Shown piece by piece: positions 1 through 6,427 of a stretch of 11,620 nucleotides of DNA. The DNA lies in contig WJIO01000313.1 of assembly GCA_014730235.1 (NCBI GenBank), positions 1 to 11,620 on the forward strand. Direction: 5' to 3'. The notes beneath the pieces were generated by a model. That model was not told the origin of the DNA. It searched no databases and saw only the letters and a list, made by a program, of their open reading frames with translations. The first letter of the stretch is position 1; the number at the start of each line of letters is the position of its first letter. The position numbers and the translations under genes are program-made. This stretch comes from Candidatus Poribacteria bacterium. Lineage in GTDB: Bacteria > Poribacteria > DTPJ01 > WJIO01.

Positions 1-29
1 CTTCCATAATTATTAAATAATTATGGAAG
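1..29. repeat. 29-nt perfect palindrome upstream of the first gene
   Basis: A 14-bp arm (CTTCCATAATTATT, 1-14) is followed after one base by its exact reverse complement (16-29). It lies 35 bp upstream of the start codon at 65. There is no T-tract on either side, so it does not look like a classical intrinsic terminator. A symmetric operator for the downstream gene, or the 3' end of something left of the window, are both possible. The symmetry is seen directly; the role is open. Confidence 0.6.
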
Positions 30-64
30 ATGGTATTACTCTCAAATCATAGAGAGGATTAGTT

Positions 65-835
65 ATGAAAAAATACAAAGGCTTTGCCGAAGATAAAAAT
101 AATTCAATTGAATCAAAAAGGATAAATCGTCAAGACCAAGATTATAGTAACAATATAAAAAACATATCTGAAAGTGAAACAAGGCTTTTGATGCTGAGGA
201 TGGAGGAATTAGCAAAGCTAGAAGGTATAAGGGATAATATACAACCCTCTACCAGAAGGTTAATAGATAATAAGGCTTCAAAATCGGAAGTGTTAAGACA
301 CGATGGAACTATTGGGCTTTCCGGAGATTGGGATGCTGGAATTAACAGAAGCATAACAGTTGGAAAGCTAAAGCTAAAAGACTCCAATACATATATTACT
401 ACTGATGAATCGGGAAATATGACGTTAACCGATAAAGATTCTGGAACTCACACTTTAGATGACTTGTTGGATGGTTCTGGAGGTACCAGTATTAGTCATG
501 TATTTATAAAGGCTATTAATCAACCTGCTGGCGATCTTCATCTCTCAGATCCTGCTAATTGGAATGTATCAAAAGCAATTATAAAAATTATTCGTGTAGT
601 AAACCAATCCACAGACTGGGATTTATATCTTTTGCAAAATGGCAACGGACACACTGTAAATGATGCCAACATCCCGGAAATACAAATAATGCAGTCGGGT
701 AATGGTGATGCCAACATATATCTTGATATTCCATATCAGGATGAGGATGGAAGCAATCAGGTTCACCTGTATTATGCCGATAATAGTGGTTCAAATACTG
801 CCGATATTTACATAATTGGTTGCGAAATAGGCTAA
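65..835 (+). CDS. Hypothetical protein with a phage tail-fibre-like motif
   Basis: Encodes 256 residues. The ATG at 65 has a good ribosome binding site, AGAGAGGA at 51-58, six bases upstream. No signal peptide or membrane segment is visible. The N-terminal 75 residues are charged and probably helical (about 35-75). Residues 79-99 read HDGTIGLSGDWDAGINRSIT, resembling the 'DGT..LSGDWDAG.N.I' module that recurs in phage and tailocin tail-fibre proteins just before a fibre or head domain. Next comes a polar segment (101-140) with a Gly-rich turn DGSGGTS. Residues 145-256 look beta-rich with many Asn, Asp and Gly (QNGNGH, SGNGDANIY), as in trimeric fibre heads or carbohydrate-facing domains. The gene stands alone: no other phage gene is next to it, and it ends at a clear terminator. 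It may be a domesticated or stranded phage gene, or a lineage-specific structural protein. The tail-fibre link rests on one short motif. Confidence 0.8.
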   Translation: MKKYKGFAEDKNNSIESKRINRQDQDYSNNIKNISESETRLLMLRMEELAKLEGIRDNIQPSTRRLIDNKASKSEVLRHDGTIGLSGDWDAGINRSITVGKLKLKDSNTYITTDESGNMTLTDKDSGTHTLDDLLDGSGGTSISHVFIKAINQPAGDLHLSDPANWNVSKAIIKIIRVVNQSTDWDLYLLQNGNGHTVNDANIPEIQIMQSGNGDANIYLDIPYQDEDGSNQVHLYYADNSGSNTADIYIIGCEIG

Positions 836-856
836 AATAAAATATTAATCCCAACC

Positions 857-891
857 TATAGCGTCTCAGTTTTCTGTGACGCTATATTTTT
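857..891 (+). terminator. Intrinsic terminator after the first gene
   Basis: TATAGCGTC (857-865) pairs perfectly with GACGCTATA (878-886). After a single T/T mismatch the inner CAG/CTG also pairs around a TTTT loop. TTTTT follows at 887-891. It lies 22 nt after the stop codon at 835, a standard arrangement for a rho-independent terminator of the plus-strand gene. Confidence 0.88.
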
Positions 892-1087
892 ATCCCCAAA
901 TATCAGGATTAAAAAATCTCTTAATATAATACTATTATCCCTACCACCCAAAAATTATTAGACCTTTACAAAACTAATAATACGACTGAAAATTATAGAT
1001 AGATCAATAAATATCCTTATTTAATCTTCAAAAAATGGAAGATATGTTTACCATATTCGTTTTTTCTATGATTAATAAAAAATTTGT
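892..1087. other. AT-rich intergenic stretch, no gene seen
   Basis: This is very AT-rich sequence between the terminator and the element A relic. No convincing reading frame, RNA gene or promoter pair was found on either strand. The only structure noted is a short 7-bp inverted repeat (TTATTAG ... CTAATAA) around 955-982. Confidence 0.5.
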
Positions 1088-1161
1088 GGCTCTTCCGGGT
1101 TCAGTGTGGTAAAGATATGAAACTTCTTTATGCTGTCATTCCTGCAAAAGCAGGAATGACA
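1088..1161. mobile_element. Family A MITE-like element, one-ended relic
   Basis: The left terminal repeat GGCTCTTCCGGGTTCAGTGT (from 1088) differs by two bases from the intact copy at 3940. The next 27 bases also align closely with that copy, up to CTGTCATTCCTGC. A 12-bp perfect hairpin follows: TGTCATTCCTGC (1134-1145), loop AAAA, then GCAGGAATGACA (1150-1161). In the intact copy the corresponding region is a 72-nt long hairpin. This copy looks as if the part between the two GCAGGAAT segments was deleted. No right terminal repeat and no matching target duplication is found before the gene at 1229, so the right end is lost or decayed. The hairpin sits 67 bp upstream of that gene's start. Confidence 0.8.
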
Positions 1162-1228
1162 ACTAAGGTATATTCACTTTTAAAGATTACTTATAGAAAA
1201 TTTAAACTCTAAAAAAAAGGAATTGAAT

Positions 1229-3817
1229 ATGAAATTAATTAAAGTATTGTTTAATCTGCTCCTTTTCATTTCATTTACTGTGGTAATAGCCACCGCCGAT
1301 ACATACTACGTTTCACCTGAAGGAAATAACAGTAATTCCGGAACTTCCAATAACCCCTGGGCTACCCCCGGTTATGGTTCAAAACAGCTCCAAAGTGGCG
1401 ACACACTGGTTATAAAAGATGGTTATTATATATTAAGCCAGTTTTATGATGATATGATAACACCGCTTAACTCAGGAACTTCAGAATCATGGATTACCAT
1501 TAAAGGTGAAGATGGAAACACACCCATTCTGGCGGGTAAAGATAATCTATTTTCAGCCATAGCCCTTGAAGGTATCAGCTACATAAAAATTGAAAATCTG
1601 GAAATTACGAACCATGATGGTCAACAGTTCAGAGAAGGTATAAACGCAACAGGGGGTGAAATTTCCCATATATTATTTAAAAATTTACATATACACCATG
1701 TTGATGAATTTGGTATAGATATAGCCGATGTCAATAACCTGGTTATAGACGATTGTGTATTAACCCATTGTGGTTTTGGTTCAATCGGAGGCCCGGAAGG
1801 TCAAAGCGAAGGATGGCGTAATGTAATAATTCGTAATTGTAACCTTTCATATGCTGGACATTATTACAGCGGCGGACCTGGGCCTTCTCCATTTTATGAT
1901 CGTCCAGACGGTTTTGGTATAGAGCCGTCAGCAGGTCCGGTAGAGATTAATAACTGCAAAGCTGAACACAATTGGGGTGATGGGTTGGACTCAAAAGCCG
2001 AAAATACTTATATTTATAATTGCATTGTGTCTAATAACAGATGCGATGGTATAAAGTTATGGGGTGATGGAAGCAAAGTGCATAACAGCTTAATATATGG
2101 AACCGGTGATGGAATCTCTGGAGCGACGCCCTGGGCGGCTATGGTGATTGGAACAGATAAGAACAATGCAAGTTTTGAAATCATTAATGTTACAATTCAT
2201 GATACTATTGAAACTCAGAATTATCCTGTATATGTCCAGTATGATTCATCAGCACCTATCAATCTTCTGATGAGAAACTGCATAATTTCTGATGGATATG
2301 GGGTTGTTTATGTCGGTGATTCAGTCAATTTTACTGCCGATCATAATATATTCTATCGTCCAGAAAATCCGGTCCAGGTATATGCCAATAGTCGGGATTA
2401 CACAGTCCAACAGATAGAATCTGGCGAATTGGGAGTAGGTAATCTGTCCAGAAATCCTGATTTTGTTTCCCCTGCATGGGGATCAGAAGGTGATTATCAT
2501 CTTAAAACCAATAGTCCGGCTGTAGGTGCGGGAGTGATGGCTCAGAATGTTCCTGTCTACGATATAGAGGGAAATCCAAGACCTTCTCCTTTTGATACTA
2601 ATCCTGACATAGGTGCATATGAGATTAATCAAAATTATGCCCCCGGTCAGGATATAATCCCTCCATCGTCAATAACTGATCTTTCAGCTTATACACACAA
2701 TTCCATCAAGCTCCAATGGACTGCACCAGGAGATGATGGAAACACCGGAATCGCCTCTGCTTATATAATAAAGTATAACACTATGCCAATAACAGAGGAT
2801 AACTGGGAAACATCATTGGATATAGAAGGGGAACCTTTACCAGAAACGGCTGGCAGCATACAGGACATCACATTGGAAAATCTTAACCCCGGAGTATATT
2901 ATTATTTTGCAATAAAAACAATGGATGAGGTTCAAAATATATCCGGCATATCAAATAGTCCGGGCATAAGGGATTTATCTTTAAGGTTATACTCCGGCTG
3001 GAATATGGTTTCCCTTATGTGTCAGAATACTATTTCTATAGAGGAGTTAGAAGCATCTCTGGAAGGCAATTTAATCTCTATATGGTTTTATAATGCTCCA
3101 AACTCCCAATGGCTCAGGTATTTTTCCGCTGGTCCGTCTTTTATCAACAATATGGATAAACTGTTTCCGGGATTTGGATATTGGATAAATGTAAAGTATG
3201 ATTGTGTATGGAATCAGGTGGGTAATTTTACTCTTGCTCCAGGCAATTTTCCCAGCAGCAAACCACCCATGATTATCTACGGTCAAGTTGATATACCATC
3301 TAATTTTTCCGAAACATATATATCTATAAGGAAGGAAAAAAAAGAGATCGATAAATATCAGTTAAATTCAAATCCTGCTTACGATGGATACTATGTTTTG
3401 GAAGTGCCTATAGATAAATATAATTCCGCCCAGATATATGTTAATAATATTCTTTCTAACCATATCTCTCTGCATATGTTTGAAATTGGAAGTATAATCA
3501 GGTGTGACTTAAATAACAAACCCAAAAACACCAGACTATTACAAAATTACCCAAACCCATTCAATCCCGAAACATGGATACCTTATGAACTTGCCTATGA
3601 TACTCACGTTTTAATTAAAATATATTCGATTTCAGGCAAAATTTTAAAAAACATAGATTTAGGTCATCAAAAAGCCGGTTTTTATACATCCAGAAACAGC
3701 TCTGCATATTGGGATGGTAAAAACAGCTTTGGTGAAAAGGTTATCAGTGGAATATATCTATACTGTATATATACTAATGAATCTTGTATAACCAGAAAAA
3801 TGATCATATGCCGATAA
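1229..3817 (+). CDS. Secreted right-handed beta-helix protein with fibronectin III domain and C-terminal sorting tail
   Basis: Encodes 862 residues. I chose the ATG at 1229 over the in-frame TTG at 1223 because AAAGGA (1216-1221) lies seven bases before the ATG and almost touches the TTG. Domains: signal peptide 1-23 (VVIATA|DTYY, an A-x-A cleavage site); N-terminal cap TYYVSPEGNNSNSG; parallel beta-helix repeats, about 85-390, with runs such as HILFKNLHIHHV and NLVIDDCVLTHCG; a closing segment (about 409-466) ending NPDIGAYE, typical of the 'choice-of-anchor Q' type; a fibronectin type III domain (about 475-578); a 'SGWNMVSL' domain (about 589-665); and a C-terminal tail from about 770, QNYPNPFNPETWIPYEL, ending SGIYLYCIYTNESCITRKM. 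This tail has the FlgD-like / Por (type IX) sorting domain form and suggests export to the cell surface or medium. The beta-helix fold is common in polysaccharide lyases and adhesins. No catalytic residues can be assigned here, so the substrate is unknown. The architecture is well supported; the exact function is not. Confidence 0.92.
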   Translation: MKLIKVLFNLLLFISFTVVIATADTYYVSPEGNNSNSGTSNNPWATPGYGSKQLQSGDTLVIKDGYYILSQFYDDMITPLNSGTSESWITIKGEDGNTPILAGKDNLFSAIALEGISYIKIENLEITNHDGQQFREGINATGGEISHILFKNLHIHHVDEFGIDIADVNNLVIDDCVLTHCGFGSIGGPEGQSEGWRNVIIRNCNLSYAGHYYSGGPGPSPFYDRPDGFGIEPSAGPVEINNCKAEHNWGDGLDSKAENTYIYNCIVSNNRCDGIKLWGDGSKVHNSLIYGTGDGISGATPWAAMVIGTDKNNASFEIINVTIHDTIETQNYPVYVQYDSSAPINLLMRNCIISDGYGVVYVGDSVNFTADHNIFYRPENPVQVYANSRDYTVQQIESGELGVGNLSRNPDFVSPAWGSEGDYHLKTNSPAVGAGVMAQNVPVYDIEGNPRPSPFDTNPDIGAYEINQNYAPGQDIIPPSSITDLSAYTHNSIKLQWTAPGDDGNTGIASAYIIKYNTMPITEDNWETSLDIEGEPLPETAGSIQDITLENLNPGVYYYFAIKTMDEVQNISGISNSPGIRDLSLRLYSGWNMVSLMCQNTISIEELEASLEGNLISIWFYNAPNSQWLRYFSAGPSFINNMDKLFPGFGYWINVKYDCVWNQVGNFTLAPGNFPSSKPPMIIYGQVDIPSNFSETYISIRKEKKEIDKYQLNSNPAYDGYYVLEVPIDKYNSAQIYVNNILSNHISLHMFEIGSIIRCDLNNKPKNTRLLQNYPNPFNPETWIPYELAYDTHVLIKIYSISGKILKNIDLGHQKAGFYTSRNSSAYWDGKNSFGEKVISGIYLYCIYTNESCITRKMIICR

Positions 3818-3826
3818 TAAAATAAC

Positions 3827-3872
3827 ACTGTATCAATTTTATATCAAAGTAATCGTCAAAGGATGATACAGT
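3827..3872. repeat. 9-bp inverted repeat after the beta-helix gene
   Basis: ACTGTATCA (3827-3835) is matched by TGATACAGT (3864-3872) around a 28-nt AT-rich loop, ten bases after the stop codon. It has no T-tract (CATAATGAGC follows), so it is a weak candidate for a terminator or mRNA 3'-end stabiliser. No better terminator for the preceding gene was found. Confidence 0.45.
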
Positions 3873-3939
3873 CATAATGAGCGTCTTTCCAGCCTTAGAA
3901 TTCAAGATTCCCACAAGAAAATATTACTTATTAAAATAT

Positions 3940-4101
3940 GGTTCTTCCGGGTTTAGTGTGGTAAATATAAGGAACTTCCTTATGCTGTCATTCCTGCGAA
4001 AGCAGGAATCCAGTAGATCTACATAAAGATTGGATTTCTGCTTTCGCAGGAATGACAAGCTGAGAGAATTTCAATATAACCACACTAAACCCGGAAGAAC
4101 C
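3940..4101. mobile_element. Family A MITE-like element, intact, 8-bp target duplication
   Basis: This 162-bp non-coding element has perfect 23-bp terminal inverted repeats: 3940-3962, beginning GGTTCTTCCGGGTTTAGTGT, and 4079-4101, its exact reverse complement. It is flanked by a perfect 8-bp direct repeat TAAAATAT (3932-3939 and 4102-4109), the mark of transposition. Inside, 3986-4012 and 4031-4057 form a 27-bp hairpin with one mismatch, built on GTCATTCCTGCGAAAGCAGG. Its loop holds the palindrome GTAGATCTAC (4013-4022). No transposase is encoded, so it must be mobilised in trans. An 8-bp AT-rich duplication would fit ISL3-type or other 8-bp-duplicating transposases; the family is not settled by the sequence. 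It lies between the beta-helix gene and the rnpA-region operon. Confidence 0.92.
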
Positions 4102-4166
4102 TAAAATATTAAAGAATATTTCTTTTCCAACCCTTCTATATAACTAAAACGGCATCCACAAATTAT

Positions 4167-4331
4167 CCAAGTATAAATTTTGTGTCCCTGTATCATTGCG
4201 AAGAACGGAGTGACGAAGCAATCTCCTCCATAAATTATACCTTTGAGATTGCTTCGCTTTGCTTGCAATGACATATATAGTAGGTTTTTAGCCTGTTCAG
4301 AAGTCTTTACGGGCATAAATTTTATTCTTGG
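4167..4331. mobile_element. Family B MITE-like element, intact, 9-bp target duplication
   Basis: This 165-bp element is unrelated in its ends to family A. Its terminal inverted repeats match at 18 of 22 aligned positions: CCAAGTATAAATTTTGTGTC from 4167, and the reverse complement of GGGCATAAATTTTATTCTTGG (up to 4331). It is flanked by a perfect 9-bp direct repeat ACAAATTAT (4158-4166 and 4332-4340). The interior folds as a hairpin: CGAAGCAATCTC (4214-4225) pairs perfectly with GAGATTGCTTCG (4245-4256), and TCATTGC (4193-4199) with GCAATGA (4265-4271). No protein is encoded. The right duplication ends seven bases before the -35 box at 4348, so the element sits directly upstream of the operon promoter. 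Confidence 0.9.
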
Positions 4332-4347
4332 ACAAATTATAGAGTTG

Positions 4348-4376
4348 TTGACAAAATATTTTTGTTATGCCATAAT
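4348..4376 (+). promoter_or_regulatory. Sigma-70 type promoter of the HNH-rnpA-yidC-jag operon
   Basis: The -35 box is TTGACA (4348-4353, perfect), the spacer 17 nt, and the -10 box CATAAT (4371-4376, five of six). Transcription would begin near 4383. The 5' leader then has a small hairpin, GCTAAAA (4385-4391) with TTTTAGC (4405-4411). It lies just before the ribosome binding site AAGGTGA (4412-4418) of the HNH gene and may limit its translation. Confidence 0.82.
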
Positions 4377-4424
4377 ATTATTAAGCTAAAAATGCTGGTG
4401 GTTCTTTTAGCAAGGTGATATAGT

Positions 4425-4943
4425 ATGTTAAACAAAAGTGTATTAGTATTAAATGCAAGTTATGAAGCCATAAACATATGTAATCTTAAAAGAGCTATTA
4501 TTTTAATTTTTAAGGGTGTTGCATGTGCTGAAGAAGAGGCAGAACATGAGATTAGGTCTGCCAGTATGGTAATAAAAGTTCCAACAGTTATAAGGCTTTT
4601 GAAATATGTGCGTATTCCATATAGAGTGGTACGTTTTTCACGTAAAAATGTACTTTTACGAGATAGGCATACATGCCAGTATTGCGGTCAAAAGTTTTTA
4701 CCAGGAATGTTGACTATAGATCATGTAGTTCCGGTTTCCCGCGGTGGCAAAACAAGATGGGAAAATGTAGTAGCAGCCTGTAAAAAATGCAACATAAAAA
4801 AAGGTAACAGAGAACCTCGAGAAGCTGGTATGAATCTGCTTAAGACACCAAAGGCTCCGCCTGTTGTATATTATCTGCATCTGGTTAGAAACATGCAGGG
4901 ACATCATGATACCTGGCGTAAATATCTATTTTTGGATTGTTAA
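4425..4943 (+). CDS. HNH endonuclease family protein
   Basis: Encodes 172 residues. The ATG at 4425 is six bases after AAGGTGA. The HNH fold occupies about 76-130: RDRHTCQYCG with the first zinc-type Cys pair C84/C87, LTIDHVVPVSRGG with the D99-H100 catalytic pair, WENVVAACKKC with N114 and the second Cys pair C119/C122, then NIKKGNR. The last H of H-N-H is replaced by Asn (N123), which is common in this subfamily. The N-terminal 70 residues (LVLNASYEAINICNLKRAI) match the small stand-alone HNH proteins widespread in bacteria whose cellular role is unknown. It is not paired with a methylase, phage gene or toxin partner, and it opens what looks like a housekeeping operon, with a 33-nt gap to the next gene. 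The nuclease fold is sure; the target is unknown. Confidence 0.92.
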   Translation: MLNKSVLVLNASYEAINICNLKRAIILIFKGVACAEEEAEHEIRSASMVIKVPTVIRLLKYVRIPYRVVRFSRKNVLLRDRHTCQYCGQKFLPGMLTIDHVVPVSRGGKTRWENVVAACKKCNIKKGNREPREAGMNLLKTPKAPPVVYYLHLVRNMQGHHDTWRKYLFLDC

Positions 4944-4976
4944 TTTGATTCTAAATATACAGGTGAGATTTCAGGA

Positions 4977-5702
4977 ATGTCTTGCTCTTCATTCCATAAT
5001 TTCCATTTTCTAATATCCATACTTATGATTCTAGGGCTTATATATGCTTGCAGCACAGTAACACCACCTGACAATTATTATGAGAACGTTCTGGAAATGG
5101 AGAACTATGGAGAAGAAACAAGACAGGAAACTGGGCGTAAACCGGGCGAAGTAGTAAAACCACCTGAATCTGAAGAAACTGAAGTTGTCGAAAACACACC
5201 AATGCGGGAATTACCATTACAAGAAGATCAGAAATCAGAAGAAAAGATATTGGTTGTTGAAAATGAAAAATCATTAGAAGAACAAGACCCCCCACCGATG
5301 CGAGAAATAATTGAAGAACCAAAGCCAGCCCCCAAAGCTATTCCTGTGAACACATCGGCAGATGTTATGAAAATAGCTATGAATAATGCTGATTTGGGTA
5401 TAGGAGCCAGAAATGTAGAGATAGTCAATGGAAGATTAAACGGTGGTAAAAATTCTGTTCGAGTAAATTTTCTTTGTAATTCGATTGATAGAATATATGA
5501 AAAGTTTGTTGGCATATGTGCCGTAATATACCATCTTGACAAAAACGCAGAATCAATTGATGTAATAGTCGGCATTGCTGAGGATGATTTAGCCAATATG
5601 ATAGCAATTATCCAGAGCGATATGGACGATGTTACAGCATGGATGACTGATGAAATATCAAGGTCAGAATGGTTTTCTAAAATAACTGTGAAAATACTGT
5701 AA
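4977..5702 (+). CDS. Putative lipoprotein with acidic linker and unknown C-terminal domain
   Basis: Encodes 241 residues. The ATG at 4977 follows AGGTGAG (4961-4967) by nine bases. Residues 5-24 are hydrophobic and end in LIYA-C25, a slightly atypical lipobox (Tyr at -2), so C25 would be lipidated. Residues 38-120 are a low-complexity, Glu- and Pro-rich linker containing a rough duplication (VVEN...PMRE at about 70-78 and 93-110). Residues 125-241 look like a compact alpha/beta domain (NTSADVMKIAMNNADLGIGA ... DVTAWMTDEISRSEWF ... KITVKIL). I do not recognise a family. Its place directly before rnpA, where rpmH usually stands, and its cell-envelope destination fit the yidC side of the operon, but that is only context. 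The stop codon is 46 nt before rnpA. Confidence 0.82.
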   Translation: MSCSSFHNFHFLISILMILGLIYACSTVTPPDNYYENVLEMENYGEETRQETGRKPGEVVKPPESEETEVVENTPMRELPLQEDQKSEEKILVVENEKSLEEQDPPPMREIIEEPKPAPKAIPVNTSADVMKIAMNNADLGIGARNVEIVNGRLNGGKNSVRVNFLCNSIDRIYEKFVGICAVIYHLDKNAESIDVIVGIAEDDLANMIAIIQSDMDDVTAWMTDEISRSEWFSKITVKIL

Positions 5703-5748
5703 TATTAGATTTTAAAAGATAACATTTTCATTTAATTTCCAATTATAT

Positions 5749-6078
5749 ATGAAATATGGAAAACTCAAGAAGACCTGGCAGTTTAGCAAAGTTTACCAAG
5801 AGGGGGATAAATATTATAGCAACCTATTTATTCTTTACGTTTTACCCAACAAAATATGCGAAATAAGAGTAGGTTTGACTGTAAGTAAAAAAGTGGGGAA
5901 AAGTGTACAGCGTAATAGGGTTAAAAGGTTAATACGGGAGATAGTAAGATCAGTAAAGACATTTAAACCAGGATATGATCTGGTATTTATAGCAAGAAGA
6001 TCTGCAGTAGATATAGAATATTCAAAAGCGAAAGAATCAATATTTTATTTACTTAATCGGGCTAATATACTCTACTAA
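5749..6078 (+). CDS. rnpA: Ribonuclease P protein component
   Basis: Encodes 109 residues, the usual length for RnpA, the protein subunit that helps the RNase P RNA bind and cleave the 5' leader of pre-tRNA. The hallmarks are present in order: LKKTWQFSKVYQEG (6-19), LFILYVLPN (26-34), RVGLTVSKKVG (40-50), and the RNR signature in SVQRNRVKRLIRE (52-64), which contacts RNase P RNA. GYDLVFIARRSA (75-86) follows. The start codon has no visible Shine-Dalgarno sequence (TTTAATTTCCAATTATAT precedes it), unlike most other genes of this operon, so translation may depend on upstream ribosomes or A/T-rich initiation. The next gene, yidD, starts 18 nt after the stop. Confidence 0.96.
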   Translation: MKYGKLKKTWQFSKVYQEGDKYYSNLFILYVLPNKICEIRVGLTVSKKVGKSVQRNRVKRLIREIVRSVKTFKPGYDLVFIARRSAVDIEYSKAKESIFYLLNRANILY

Positions 6079-6096
6079 AATTAGGTGATTTTTTCT

Positions 6097-6303
6097 ATGA
6101 AAAAGGCATTTGTATTTCTGATAGATATATACCGAAAATGTATCTCTCCTTTCTTGCCTTCTTCCTGTCGTTTCTATCCCACTTGTTCTCAATATACCCA
6201 GGAAGCTATAATTCGTTACGGTCTTATCAAAGGTCTATGGTTATCTATTAAACGGATATCCAAATGTCATCCCTTTCATCCCGGTGGATACGATCCAGTT
6301 TGA
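6097..6303 (+). CDS. yidD: Membrane protein insertion efficiency factor YidD
   Basis: Encodes 68 residues. I chose the ATG at 6097 rather than the in-frame GTG at 6085, because the GTG lies inside the ribosome binding site AGGTGA (6083-6088), which is eight bases from the ATG. The sequence has the full family signature: [25 protein letters not shown], with conserved Cys residues, then [23 protein letters not shown]. YidD is a small membrane-associated protein with an amphipathic N-terminal helix that assists insertion of proteins by YidC. Its position between rnpA and yidC is the classic one. Confidence 0.96.
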   Translation: MKKAFVFLIDIYRKCISPFLPSSCRFYPTCSQYTQEAIIRYGLIKGLWLSIKRISKCHPFHPGGYDPV

Positions 6304-6427
6304 TGGATATGTAGCATTATGCTCCTGCATATTTAACCTGAGAATATTAATGCTCCCAGATATTCATTCTGCTATTTCCGGGTAATCAGTCAGACAGATT
6401 ATCAATGCTCTTTGTGTGGAGAAAATT
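6304..6427 (+). other. 124-nt yidD-yidC spacer with a small hairpin
   Basis: This is the longest gap inside the operon. ATATGTA (6306-6312) can pair with TGCATAT (6327-6333), one G-U pair included, with AGCA/TGCT nested inside. There is no T-tract, so it is not a typical terminator. A diverged direct repeat (ATTATGCTCCTGCATATT and ATTAATGCTCCCAGATATT) follows each other closely. No promoter is convincing. It could be an mRNA processing or stability site; that is speculation. Confidence 0.35.

Noticed and set aside
1223-1228. TTG at 1223 as start of the beta-helix protein
   Set aside because: It lies only one to two bases after the AAGGA ribosome binding site; the ATG at 1229 has proper spacing and starts a standard signal peptide.
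3827-3872. Inverted repeat as a true rho-independent terminator
   Set aside because: The loop is 28 nt and no T-run follows, so it is listed only as a repeat.
4101-4316. Minus-strand frame of 71 codons over the B element
   Set aside because: It runs through the inverted repeats of two mobile elements, has no ribosome binding site, and its peptide is simply the translated hairpin.
5038-5607. Minus-strand frames opposite the lipoprotein gene
   Set aside because: Shadows of a low-complexity acidic coding region; no ribosome binding site, and the plus strand has a consistent operon gene.
6085-6096. GTG starts at 6085 (yidD) and 6416 (yidC)
   Set aside because: Both overlap the ribosome binding sites of the downstream ATG codons, and the ATG N-termini match the families better.
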